Positions 11,896 to 22,800 of a DNA stretch of 64,000 nt are shown here, one piece after another. Position 1 is the stretch's first letter. The number at the start of each line of letters is the position of its first letter. Origin of the DNA: Amoebophrya sp. A120 (lineage: Eukaryota > Sar > Dinophyceae > Syndiniales > Amoebophryaceae); assembly GCA_905178155.1 (NCBI GenBank), contig CAJINV010000008.1:1054001-1118000 (forward strand), in the 5' to 3' direction. A program made the position numbers and the translations under genes. A model generated the notes under the pieces. It was not told the origin of the DNA and ran no database searches. It worked only from the letters and a program-made list of their open reading frames with translations.

Positions 11896-12269
11896 CACCA
11901 TTGTCGATATTCGGATCAGGCTCTGTGTTGACATTCAATCTATCTTCATTGATGGTACTAGAGATGCTAGCGATACTGATAGAGTACGGAGTTACAAAAA
12001 GGCCAATAAAGCCACTGAAGAAGGGATATGGTGCTGGAGTGCCATTTGTTTTTATTATTTGTGCATTTCCTGTACCTGCTTGTTGTGCTTGCCCGGGCTC
12101 GCGCAGGCGTCCCTCGCCGTCAGGTTGAGCAGCGTTTTTCCTGCAAAAGGACCAGCCAGATGGAATCGAGCTCATCACGAGAAAACTTCTCTGGCGGGGA
12201 AAAAATAAATTCTTTTCGTCCTCGTCCGTCATCACCTGGCACACCACTATAATTGAAACGGCTTGGATC

Positions 12270-12845
12270 TGAAGACAGTTGACTCATTGACATTGATCCT
12301 CAAAAATCAGGCCTACCAAGTATACCAGCAAGTGCCCGAAGCGAAGTCAGGCGGTATCGGCATGCAATGGGACAGAAATTCCGGATGCATTGTTGCTGGG
12401 GCGGCTGCGATCGATGACACGACGGGAAAGGGAATAGGTGGCATTGTGAAGTATGGCAGGAACGGTCCCGGGTGGTCTTTGCAGTATAACGCTGAAGGCG
12501 GTGGCAACTTGGGTAATGTTAGATCGATTGCGTCCGCAGTTTTTAATCAGCAATTTATGTCGGGGCCGGGGGGATCGGCTTCGGCGGAGGACAACGACGA
12601 AGTTCGCGCACGGAACAAGCGAGAACAAGAGCGGGGACAGAACCACGACGAACCAGAGCGGGGACAGAACCCGGAACAGCAATGAAGACAGGAGGTTCCT
12701 GGGCTTTTCGTGTTGTCAAGAGAAGCTGCAGTCTAGTTGTAATGTGAATACAGTGATCGCGCGTATGTCAAACTCTTCAAAGTCTAAGTATCCGCGATCG
12801 GGTCTGGTGGGGACGCCCGTTGTTTCTGATGGAGAGGAGGACTAG
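12270..12845 (+). CDS. Gly-rich exon(s) with short tandem repeat, probably continuing the gene at 11.6 kb
   Basis: One open frame runs from about 12270 to 12684 without its own convincing ATG near the start, so it is likely an internal or terminal exon. It encodes a Gly/Ala-rich segment (AGAAAIDD, GIGGIVKYGRNGPG) and ends in a short tandem repeat (ERGQN twice, from a GAGCGGGGACAGAAC unit). A second frame reading into a plausible C-terminus (GLVGTPVVSDGEED) ends at 12845, which suggests a small intron around 12,660-12,700. Structure is uncertain and the function unknown. Confidence 0.35.
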
Positions 12846-13461
12846 CGTAGACGTGGATACGTATTGCTACAAAGTTTCATGAGAATACAGAATAAATTTT
12901 TGTTTGACACCAGCGTAATCAGCAGTTTCGGGTAATATTCCCAGAACTGAACAAACACTGCTGAAGTAACGCACAGATGTTTATTCGTTCAAGTTTTTTG
13001 CATGTACAAACATGAAGCACATAATAAGGAGTAGAGGAACTAAAAAAAGGTCTGATTTGGAACCTAGCGTGCGAGGTTGCACGCGTTGCGTTACTTATAC
13101 AAATGCCTTTAGCTTCACAGCTTCGGTTGTCGGACCTTCATGTCCATACCATCCACTGCGCTTTTACGTTTTTTTCTGGTTTTGATCTTTTTTTTAGGAA
13201 AGAAGAAAACTCACTTCACAACTCCAACTCCCGTAACTCGATTCTGAAGTGTTTCAGACGGGGCGCCCAACTCTGATAAAAAGTAGACGGGTATGACGAC
13301 ATGAGCAATACTTCATATTTACTTTATACTTACAAATACAACATACTAGATACTTACTACATGAGCATGGCTCATTGATGCGAGCCAAAAGGTAGTTCTT
13401 CGATTGTTGAGATGTTGAAAGCAACATTTTCACAGTCAGTGCTCGTTTTTTTAGCTCGACA
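12846..13461. other. AT-rich intergenic stretch
   Basis: AT-rich sequence with short poly-T and poly-A runs and no convincing frame, RNA gene or repeat. It probably holds the 3' end of the gene before it and the promoter or a 5' exon of the small Cys-rich gene that follows; TTTTTTTAG at 13448-13454 could be an acceptor directly before that gene's ATG. Confidence 0.5.
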
Positions 13462-13663
13462 ATGTCCGAAAAGAAGTATGGATGCGGGAATGCATGTGGT
13501 ACTTGTCGTCCGAAGAACGAACTACAGTGCGCGCGCGCACGATATATTGAACTTCGCTCATTTCAGATGCTGTTCATCATTCCAGACTCACGTTTGCTCA
13601 TCGGGTGTGCGATGTTCGCAAGGCGCCTGTGTCGGTGCGCATTTTGATTTGTGCAAGTTGTGA
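13462..13663 (+). CDS. Mini Cys-rich protein with one 40-nt intron
   Basis: Exons 13462-13526 and 13567-13663 join in phase across a 40-nt GT-AG intron (GTGCGCG to CATTTCAG), giving 53 residues with ten Cys. The spacing includes CGNACGTC in the first exon and CC, C, C, C and a last C near the C-terminus in the second. The spliced frame merges two Cys-rich pieces that lie in different frames, which supports the intron. There is no signal peptide in this part; an acceptor-like TTTTTTTAG just before the ATG allows an upstream exon that encodes one. It could be a metal-binding or disulfide-rich peptide. No family is recognised. Confidence 0.45.
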
Positions 13664-13861
13664 AGAAATGTTGCACAGTTTCGCATCTAGCACGAACAAA
13701 AACGGAGGTGCTTGCTGTTCGTGCTCATGCCACATTCATAGAAAGTCCGTCGTTGTCGTGCTAATTCGCTAGTATTGTCGCTGTGCTAGTCTGGGAGGTC
13801 TGGTCTGTCTTTCGTCGTTTTCTCATGCCGGAGAGTTCGTTTATCGTTGCCTCGTCGGACG

Positions 13862-16800
13862 ATGTTTTGGCGACTGCACCAGGAGCTGCAGGACGGTGGT
13901 CTATCGCCCCCACGGGGGTGCGTAGACCTGGACGAGGAGCTCGCACAGGATGCAGCATTAGCTCCCGGCGGTGGTCCCGTTTACGGCAACAGCAGAAGGT
14001 GGTCCAAACGAGCATTCTTTCGAAGCAAAGGAGATTGCCAAACGCTGGACCACGACGCGAGGACCATGATCATCTGCGAGATCATCAGGAACTGCAAGCA
14101 GCACCTCGGGCGGGAACGGGATCCTCGTACATCAGCGCTGCCACTCGGTGTTCACGTTGGATGGGTGCGGGTAGTTCTTTCATTCTGGGTGTTGATAGGC
14201 GTAATTTTATCCCTCGTACCCAGCGCCGCAGGGTTATGGCGTTCTCAACTGTTACATCCTCAACTGTTACACAGATTTGTAATGCAAGAATAGCAAAAGT
14301 GAAAGGAAGGACCTTGCGCGTCGTGCATGACAGATTTGGCACAGATTCTTAGCCTGTTTGGCCGTCTGAGAATTTGCCATGCGAAGCAGCTTGGTGGCGT
14401 TCATAGTCAAGGCGATTCTGCATGACAAATCATGTAACAGTTGAGAATGTAACAATTGAGAACGCCATAAGGGTGGCTCGTCGAGTTCGACCGGATCGCC
14501 AGCTGGAACGATACCAGCTTTCAAACACAGTATGAAATGCAAATACTCATATAGGTCTGGGTCTCGAAGGAAGATGCAACTTGTAATGCTATTTTTGGAT
14601 TCTAAAAAAATCTGTATTGCATGAAAGGCAATAGAAGTCCAGGTTTTGCCACGTGGAGAGGGCATTTCTCATGCAGGATATGCATCGCGAAGCACTCAGA
14701 AAATCCGTGATGCTAGGGCATACATCACAGCCATCATGGGTCATGCCGGACTAGCATGACAAATCCCGGAATCTTCCAGACCCAGACATTTTTGCATTTG
14801 ATACACAGACGTGCTCTGCAAAACTGTTTCTGGACAGATCGGACCTCGTCGACGCAACACAACACATACCATCAACATGCTTTGCAGCTCCTCCGGCGTC
14901 AACAACATCTGCAGAGGACCAGGTTGTAGGTGGGGAGATGACCACAGTACTAGAGGAAGGCGGCGGTGACTTCTCGACAAGAAGGGGCGCACCAGCGACC
15001 GGGTCGTCGTGGTCACCCGGGGCTTCTTCTTCTGCCGAGCGGGCGATGGACGCGAAATTGCACCGGTTGTACGACCTGGCGTGCCAAAATTGTGCGTACT
15101 TCATGCAATCAGAGGTGATTCTAGGACAGAATCACGACACCACGACCGGCGACCAGCCCCTCGATGTCGAGCGGCTCGAAAAGTACGAGCTGCGTCCCAC
15201 CCTACAGGGCTGCCAGTTCCACGACGAGATGGCCTCTCTGGCGCGCGAGCTCTTCCCAGAGCTGGGTAAAATGCTGGGTATTTCCGTCACCATCGTAACG
15301 CCTCTGCATCTTGCGTCGGACAGCGACCTGCTGCACCCAAGTAACCGTATGTACTACAAGGCCGCGACGTTTAGCTCCCACGCGCAGCGGGTACCGCCGG
15401 ACTTGGTCGTCCCGGAGCGAAGAAGAGCATCTCCTACCGGAGGTCGTGCATTAGGAACGAGAACATCTTCATTGCACTTCGAGCCGGAACAAGATGTTGA
15501 AGCAAGAAGGGCCCCCGTCGGAGCTCCTGCTGACATTTCTCCAGGCAGCTCGTCGACGCCGCAGGAACCTTCACGTAATCATCCAGGCAGCGGAGGGGGG
15601 ATGGGCATAAGTGATTTCCTTCACGACGACCGCGCCTTTCAAGAGGAGCTGATTGCTCGGCTAGGGCGCTTGAACTTTTGCGAGGTGAGCTTTTTCGCGG
15701 TGTGGGCGTTGGTGGCTCAGTGGTACGTCGTGCGAATTTCAGCCTCGTACTTGGCGCAGGAGTACGCGTTTCTGGATTCCGGGCACGTGTTCGAAAACCT
15801 GCGGCACTACACCCAGACCGGTTTCTCCCTGGCGCAGCCGTGGCCGATTTCTCACCGCATGATTCCACTGCATATGAACTTCTACGCGTTCACGCGCGGC
15901 GGCTGCTGCGTCCCTAGCCAGTGCGCACAGAGTCAGGACCGACTTGTGCTTCGAGTCAAGACGCACTCTCGCTGCGGTATGCAGTTCACAGACAAAACCT
16001 TGGTGAATCTGTGTCGGGCACGGTACAGCGACATGAAAACAGAAACGACGTCATCATCATCTGCGATGACCACAACTCATGGATTGAAACCTGTAGTTTT
16101 GAGCAGCCCCGAGTTCCCGCCGTCCTGCCCCCCGGCGTCATTTGGAGGAACGGGCGGGGAGCGCACAAGTAGATCGGAACAATCTGCAGCCGAGGACGAC
16201 AAATCGGGCGCCACGGCTGTGGTCGATGGCGCGCCAGCACGGAAGGACGGAATCGGCGAGGAAAACAAGTATTTGTTTCGTGTGCGCCGCAATCAATGTA
16301 GTTACGAAAGCGGTCTTTGGGCCGAGCCAATGGCGGACCGTTTCAAGTGCATGATGACGACCATCGGGATCCGGCAGCAGTTCCAGCCCGGCGACACCGT
16401 GTTCGACTGGGGCTCCGGTTGCGGCCACATGCTCACTTGGTTTGCAAAGTACTTCGGAATACGCGGCTTTGGCATCGAAATTCTTGAGCCCGCGGTCCAG
16501 TTCTCGCAGGCGTTCGGAGTCGGGAGCTACTGCCAAGCCGATGGCAATCGAGGGTTGTCCTGGATTCCGAACGAGAGCTTTGACCACGTGGTTTCCTGCG
16601 GGGCCCTCATACACGCCGCGCAGCCCTGCGCGCAACTGCAGGAACTACTGTTGAAGGTAAAGGTTGGAGGCACGGCTTGGCTGGGCTGCATGCCGCTGCT
16701 GGAGGACAGAAAAAATTTGAAACAAGATGAGGGGCAGGTAGACAAGAAAGAGGACGGCGAAGATGTTGTTCCCCATCATGCTGCATCGGCTTCATCAAAA

Positions 16801-17163
16801 AAGAACGTCGACGCTTCTGATGTTCATCACCACCGCGGAGGACACCAAAGTGCGACGCGAAGTGGAGCTACTTATGCAGTAAGCCAGCTGACGAGGGCGG
16901 AGTGGATCCAGTGTGTAAGGGACGTGAAGCCTTTTCCTGATCAAACAGAAGATGCTGAGCTTTCGCGAGAAGACGAAGGGTCTGTCGCACGGAGAACATC
17001 ACCAAGGACCGAAGATTTTTTTTCCGTTATGGCGGTGCAAGATCACATCCTGTTTGATTCTGATTCAGAGATGTATGCGCTCGAGTTTAGCTACGTGAAG
17101 GAGCCAAATTGGTTCTCCATGACGTCGGAACATTTCTCGCTGCTGATCAAACGCCAAGCGTGA
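13862..17163 (+). CDS. Membrane-anchored SAM-dependent methyltransferase
   Basis: Exons 13862-14233, 14474-14530 and 14809-17163 (927 residues) are separated by two introners whose excision with one TSD copy keeps the frame. A single hydrophobic segment (about residues 100-124, VVLSFWVLIGVILSLV) probably anchors the protein as type II. The C-terminal third is a class I (Rossmann-fold) methyltransferase: motif I VFDWGSGCGHML near residue 674, followed by an acidic strand end (GFGIEILEPA) and VVSCGALIHA at the motif IV position. Between anchor and catalytic domain is a Cys-containing region (CCVPSQC, LCRARYSD) broken by disordered inserts. The substrate is unknown; by topology it may act in the Golgi or at another membrane (inference). 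ATG 13862 is the first Met; a longer frame would need TTG. Confidence 0.75.
14235..14469 (+). mobile_element. Introner in methyltransferase gene (TSD AGGGT)
   Basis: Element of 235 bp beginning TATGGCGTTCTCAACTG and ending in its inverse complement, CCATA last. The TIR contains a tandem pair of CTCAACTGTTACA (one copy varied at the right end). The flanks 14230-14234 and 14470-14474 are perfect AGGGT duplications. Removing the element plus one TSD joins the exons in frame (...PSAAG then WLVEF...). Confidence 0.9.
14531..14803 (+). mobile_element. Introner, GTCTGGGTC family (TSD CACAG)
   Basis: Element of 273 bp from TATGAAATGCAAATACTCAT to TTTGCATTTGATA, with a degenerate left TIR containing GGTCTGGGTCT and a right TIR containing AGACCCAGACATTTTTGC. 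Perfect CACAG duplications lie at 14526-14530 and 14804-14808. Excision with one TSD is frame-neutral. It is related to 24114-24365 and 36283-36533. Confidence 0.88.
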
Positions 17164-18167
17164 CCGCCAAGCGTGACGTGCTGCTTGTTTCATCCCTCTT
17201 GTTGTCCCCGCAGCGGTGACGTGCATATTTATTTTGATACTTAAACATCACTATCCATGCCCATGGCCATGCATTGCTGAAGCTGCCGTTGCCGATCTCC
17301 CTTCCTCGCAGTACATCGTTACATACTTAGTTAGAAGTAGAAGTACGTCGAACCTGGCGCAAGAAGAACTGGTAGTTGAATAAATTGCGAACGAGCTCAA
17401 GAAGCAGCTTTGGCTTTGCGCCAGCCGCTTCTCCACTTCCAGCTCGGGAGTTCTAGCAGCAGGTGTTTCGTGAAGGACAAACAGATTTACAATCTTCTGG
17501 GACCGGTTGGTGGGTAGGTTTGCGTTTGCTGTCGTCGACATCAATTGTAGAATCCTCTGTCGTTCTTTTCCTTTTCTCGGTGGACAACTAAGTAGTATGA
17601 TAATGAAGATAATTCCAGATCTCTTGAAAAATACGTTTGCTCATCTTCATCATCGTTTCGCAGGTCGAATCGACCGTACGTACCAACCTTACTATTTCTT
17701 GTATTCTGATCGCAAGCTCCTGCTCGCCGCTTCTTTGTCGTCGACGGGAGATTGTCGTCGTCTTGCTGTGCAAGTACAGGAGCACGGAGCACAGACGGGG
17801 ATTTGTCTGCCGCCAATCGTGGAAAGAAAGATTTTTCTCGTACACAGTCGTGGCATTTCCATTTGATATAGTGCTACGTTGGTTGCTGCGAGTCGTCGCG
17901 AAAGAGAATACCATGTGTTATTCGTCGACTTCTACAACACAACTAGATTCTAAATACTTATTTCATGATATTGATCCTCACATTAGCACCGACGTATGGG
18001 TGTATTTTGACGGCCCCGCATCGTTTCCTCTTTGAAGTGCAACGTTTTTGATGTAGTTCTAGTTTCATCAAAGAGTTCAAGTTCTACCTTTAGTCTACCT
18101 CATCTATCACCCACGCCACGAGAAAATAAGCATGTGAAAAAACAGTCGTGTAGGTACATGGAAAAGG
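17164..18167. other. Intergenic stretch, no supported gene
   Basis: Open frames of up to 132 codons exist on both strands but overlap one another, have no recognisable domain and mixed composition. No RNA gene, introner or repeat is visible. It probably contains the 3' region of the methyltransferase gene and the 5' region of the next gene. Confidence 0.5.
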
Positions 18168-18848
18168 ATGGCGTCCTGCCTCCTACAGTGGATGATGTCG
18201 TCACCGCTTTCTTCCCTGGTCGGGTCAACATCTGACTGGTCGACGAATCAAGAACTGTCTGTCGCCGGGCGCGACCATGATTGCACACTCGAAGTAGGAG
18301 GTGGACAACTTTCGACAGCACACAACCTTCATGTGAGACAAACATCAAGTAGAAGTAGGGCTCCTACATCCTTTTCCGTTGCCCATTTGCTCGGCCGGAC
18401 GGATCACGGGGCCGCTTGTCGGTGCGCGCCCGGGAGTGTGGTAACGGCTGACGAGGCGGGCGGCACTAGCGCACAGACCGAGGGCAGTTTCTTCGCCAAA
18501 ATGAGCGACGAGGCCAGCGATCTGGCAGACCAGAAATTCCAGCTGTGGCGGGATACGGTGCGGCAGTACGACCAGGCCTACATCAAGTTGCAACGAACCA
18601 TCGCAAAGTTCCAGGCCGCGCGTGACCTTGTCCAGTTGAGCCGGAAAAACTCCGAACAGGTGCACGCCCAGTTTTGCCAGCCTGCTGTGGCGAAGTTCGG
18701 GAAGAAAGGCTTTTCCTGCGTGGAAAATCACGACACAGTCCGAAAACTGTTTGACGAGGCGATTGACGACTCCGAAAAGGAGCCCAGGTGCCAGTTCGGG
18801 GCGGTAGAACCGCTGAGAAATCCCATCAGCAAGAACGAGTTCCTGTGA
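18168..18848 (+). CDS. Unrecognised 226-residue protein
   Basis: Frame with ATG at 18168 and TGA at 18846-18848. The N-terminal ~110 residues are Ser/Thr/Gly-rich and probably disordered. From the internal ATG at 18501 the sequence becomes helical and charged (ASDLADQKFQLWRDTVRQ, then a stretch with Gln, Lys, Arg and Leu spaced like a coiled coil), with Cys residues near the end. No family is recognised. The true start could be 18501 (115 residues), as the better protein-like composition begins there. Confidence 0.5.
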   Translation: MASCLLQWMMSSPLSSLVGSTSDWSTNQELSVAGRDHDCTLEVGGGQLSTAHNLHVRQTSSRSRAPTSFSVAHLLGRTDHGAACRCAPGSVVTADEAGGTSAQTEGSFFAKMSDEASDLADQKFQLWRDTVRQYDQAYIKLQRTIAKFQAARDLVQLSRKNSEQVHAQFCQPAVAKFGKKGFSCVENHDTVRKLFDEAIDDSEKEPRCQFGAVEPLRNPISKNEFL

Positions 18849-19860
18849 GGAGCAGCCCGGAGGTCTCGTCGGTGTCGTGGAAGATTGCTTGCTCAGCTAT
18901 AGTCCTCTCGTTTCTACCCGTACTTCAATTAGCAGTCCTAATTAACACGTCATTCAAATTCTTGTGATGCTGTAATAAGATATGTTTATGTACATACTTT
19001 CCTTCCACAATATGCGTTCGCGGTACGTCCCTGTGCCCCTACAAATGACATGTGAAATACAAATAGTCTATTCTCGTGGATAGATATGATACGGATTTTC
19101 GTATCTTCGACATCACATCATTTCAAATTGTATCCTGAATCCAGATTGCTATGTAGGATTTCTCTAAAATTGGCAATACATCCTCGAGTGTCAAACCTTG
19201 CATGATCGTGGTGTGTCCCAAGGTTTTATTAAATTTTTTAGTTTCTTTTACGTAGAGGCAGCAATAGTCTTCAGAAAAACTAATGAAGCATCGCAGCTTG
19301 AAATGGCTTAGGGTTCTTGATTGTGAGGTGACCAGTTGTTCGTTGTTTTCGCTACGGGTGGTGTACCGCAGGTGAGTCTTCATCTTCGATTTGCGCGAAG
19401 CAGTTTGCAAGTCAAGCGTGCGGGACCAGAAGATACACATACAGCCTCGGTCGGTCCCCGTCAAGATTTGAGCGGTTTTAAATCAAGGCAGAAATGCCTG
19501 GCTTTTGTTAAAGTAGATCCACCTCATCCTATCGGCATCTCGCAGGTCGTCGCGTGTTTCTGAAGAAGATGGAGCATGAGAGATGAGTGAAATGATTGAG
19601 GCGTGGTCGGCGATGCAGGGCAAACCTGATATCGACGAGCTGCCGCTCGGAAAAATCTGCCGCCACTGGTGTCGCTCAACAAGGACATACGCGCGTGGCG
19701 GCGATTTGTTACTTGTCGACAATTTCCCTTGTTCATCGTGTTGTCCATCGTATTTCTTCAACATGTACAGAGTAGCTGCTGGCCGTTCTTTGTTGCCTAG
19801 TTTTTCGATCAAGCTTTATTGCCTTTGTTTTCGCGACGTGGCTGTGGCACGTAAACCGCT
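18849..19860. other. Intergenic stretch, no supported gene
   Basis: No convincing coding frame; open frames on both strands around 19.1-19.9 kb overlap and lack domain features. No introner-type TIR is seen. It presumably carries the 3' end of the upstream gene and the promoter of the gene starting at 19861. Confidence 0.5.
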
Positions 19861-22800
19861 ATGGATTCGGGTGAAGTTGGAAGTGACCCGCTGAATGACG
19901 ATGTCCTGGGTTCACCCTCGCCAACCTCATCGACAGCACATGAACGAGACAGACCTTCACCGGTGCCGCAAATTGCGGGAACCACAGAAAAGTCTTCCGC
20001 ATCCAATGCGCATCATCCCATCCCAGCAGCAAGCCCCGCCCCTGGTACGGCTGCGAAAGCCGATGCGCCTGCGCCGGGACGGCAACGTTCGTCTGCATCT
20101 GCGGTGTCGCAGGCGGACACTGGCAGTGCTGCCAAAGAGCCTGGCCTCCCGGGGGCTGATGCTGGTGCAATGGAGCTTCCGCCCGGGACGAAAATAAAGC
20201 GGGCACCTAAGGATCTCCCGGCATTTGGCGGTATTCTGCAGTGCCCGGTATGCTGGCAGTTGTTTCAGAATTACATGGACCTCGATGAGGACGAGCAGCT
20301 ACGCAAATCCGCCAGCAATCCGCTCCGGTCCCCGTTCGCGCGGCTTCTGCGGCGCGAGCAAGAGGAGCGCAAAGACGCGCAGTGCAGTCGGGTGCTGTGT
20401 GCCTATCACAAAGATGCCAAGCGAAAGTACGACATCGGTTTGCACCGGAAAAAGCTAGAGGGGGCCGGTAGAAGACTCGCACCAAAGGAATTGAAGCAAA
20501 TGTATTCCTATTTTTTGGACCACCAGTTTTTTTTCGCAGTTGTCGACTGATTTTGGTTTTCCGCATCGAACGCAGCGACAGCATGCTTGCACGATCATGG
20601 GTGGACAATTTCATTGACACTCGAAAACTATTTGTACTAGTAATATTTTCATGGGCATATCATGTCAATATCAATTCAAAACGCAGCTCTCGTTTGACCG
20701 CGTCAGCTACCAGTGATCCTTCGAAGTTCGTGAGCGACGTTCTGAAGTATGTGGAGAAGCGGTTCAAGCGCATGCTCGCTGAGGTGGAGAGTTCCTTGGC
20801 GCAAGATTCCGAGATGTACAAGCAGCAATGGTACGAGGAGCTTTTGGAGACGAAGAAGACGGTGCAGAAGCAGGTGACCGAAATCGGCGAAAAGTGGAAC
20901 GTTTATTTGAACGAAGAGAAAGCGCTCCTGCTCGGGACCACAACCACCAGCAACGAAATGTCGACTGCAACCATGGAAAAAGTATCCGCGTCACGACACG
21001 GAGCTACAGGAGCGGCCGCAGCTTCTGCTGAGGGCGGGGTGCAGCACCAGCAAGGTACTATTAACACGACGAACGCAAATACAACTAGCACGACCAGCAA
21101 GAGCCGTATGCATTTCAGCACCTCCATGCTCGATTTTTTCGCGCTCGAAGAGACTCTGCAGAAGGCCAAGGACTACGACGCGCTGGACCGGTTGCAGAAA
21201 TTAGCTGAGGCGGAGGAGCGCAACCAGCGTATGTTGTTCAAGAAGGAGCAAGAGAAGTCGGAACAGCGAAAAATCGAGTTTCTGACGGAGAAGGTGCAGA
21301 CGTCCTTCACCGCCCAGCGGGACCGGCTCTTCGGGCGAATCCAGCGGCTGGCCGTACAAAACGAAGAGAAGGAGCTGAAAATCGATCGGCGCATCGCGGT
21401 GGTGACCAGTAGGCTGAAGCTGGAGCAAAGTCGCGAGATCAGCGTCGTGCGGCTCCTGTTTCAGGAGCACTGCACCAGAATCGAGCACTTTGTGGCGCAC
21501 GCGGGTGGAAAGCGCACGGAGCAGTTCCAGCCCTTCGCCGTTCTGGACGAGATGGCCCTGAATGCTAACGAAGAAGAGCAGGAAGGAGAATTTGACGAAA
21601 ACAACCCCGATGGGGCGGGCGGTCCGAATGCAAGTCGCCGAGGAAAAAAGGTGGAGTGGTCACGTAGTTTGCAGCTGCTGTTCTTGTTTGCGTCGTGATT
21701 TTATAACTACCTCTATGCTTTAGGGAGGAAAACCGGGCGCGACGACTAGGATCGGAAATTTTTTTTTGCGCGGGGACATAAGTAGTCGCTTTTGGTCGGT
21801 ATCAACGCCGGGGATGCTCAGCTCAACGCCTCGCATTCAGAAAGTACTGCGACTGTGCGAACTCCCGCCAAAAGGCGTACCCATTGCCCTGAATTGTTGC
21901 GATGGCCGGGGGCCCCTTCTGACAACATCGAAAATATCAGTAACAACTGGGCGCCCACGAGTAGCATAAGCACTTGCGCCACCTGATTGAGCTGCCTCAC
22001 AATGTTGGCCGCCTCGGCCGCGGATCCCGTCCCGCCGTTTGCGCTACCGGCTGGCGGTCAAGCGCGCCGCCCCGCGCGCGCCCCGCCCCCGCAGGGCTTT
22101 TGCCGGCCCCGGGCGCCCGGGCCCAAGCTCCCGTCCGAACTTTTGGGGCCCTCCCGGGATTTTCCCGGATCCGGGACAAATCCGGGACATTTTTTGGGGC
22201 CAGATATTTTCCAGGAATTTTCGCCAGAAATCGGCCAGATTTGAAAGGGATTTTGTTGGAATACAAGTGGGGGACGACTAGGAAATTTGGCCCGGATTTG
22301 CCGGGGATTTCGCGCCGATTGGCCCCCCGGAAGGGGGCAAATCCTTGGCCAAACCGGGGGAATTTCCGGGAATTTCCGGCCCTCGCGGATTTGGGCCAGA
22401 TTTGAAAGGGATTTTGTTGGAATGTAGGCGGGGGACGACTAGAAAATTTGGGCCGGATCCGGCCCCGGCCCGGGCCGGGCCGTCCCCCGCCCCAACGCAA
22501 GTCCCCCCAACTCTTGCGGCCGGGCCCGCTTCCGACCACCCGCTTCCTACGGATGGCGAGGGTCAGCCAGAGAAAGTTCCACACCTGCCAAGAGGGGCAA
22601 GACATGATGGACATTGTTGGGCAGGAAGTGTCTGCGTGCACTTTCATAGAAGGACCACCAACATCACAGGACGACGATGGCGAAGATTGGATGTGGGGGT
22701 GATGAATGAAGGGGAAAAAAAGGAAAGAGCTATGACCGTCCAAGAGCAACTATTTACGTGCTCGCGCAAAAAAAATTTTCCGATCCTAGTCGTCGCGCCC

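Noticed and set aside
21974-22749. Open frames on both strands inside the 1.1-kb G/C-rich element
   Set aside because: Pro/Gly/Arg-rich translations of simple G/C-rich repeats; no transposase motif (no spaced DDE/D pattern could be recognised) and both strands are open to a similar extent.
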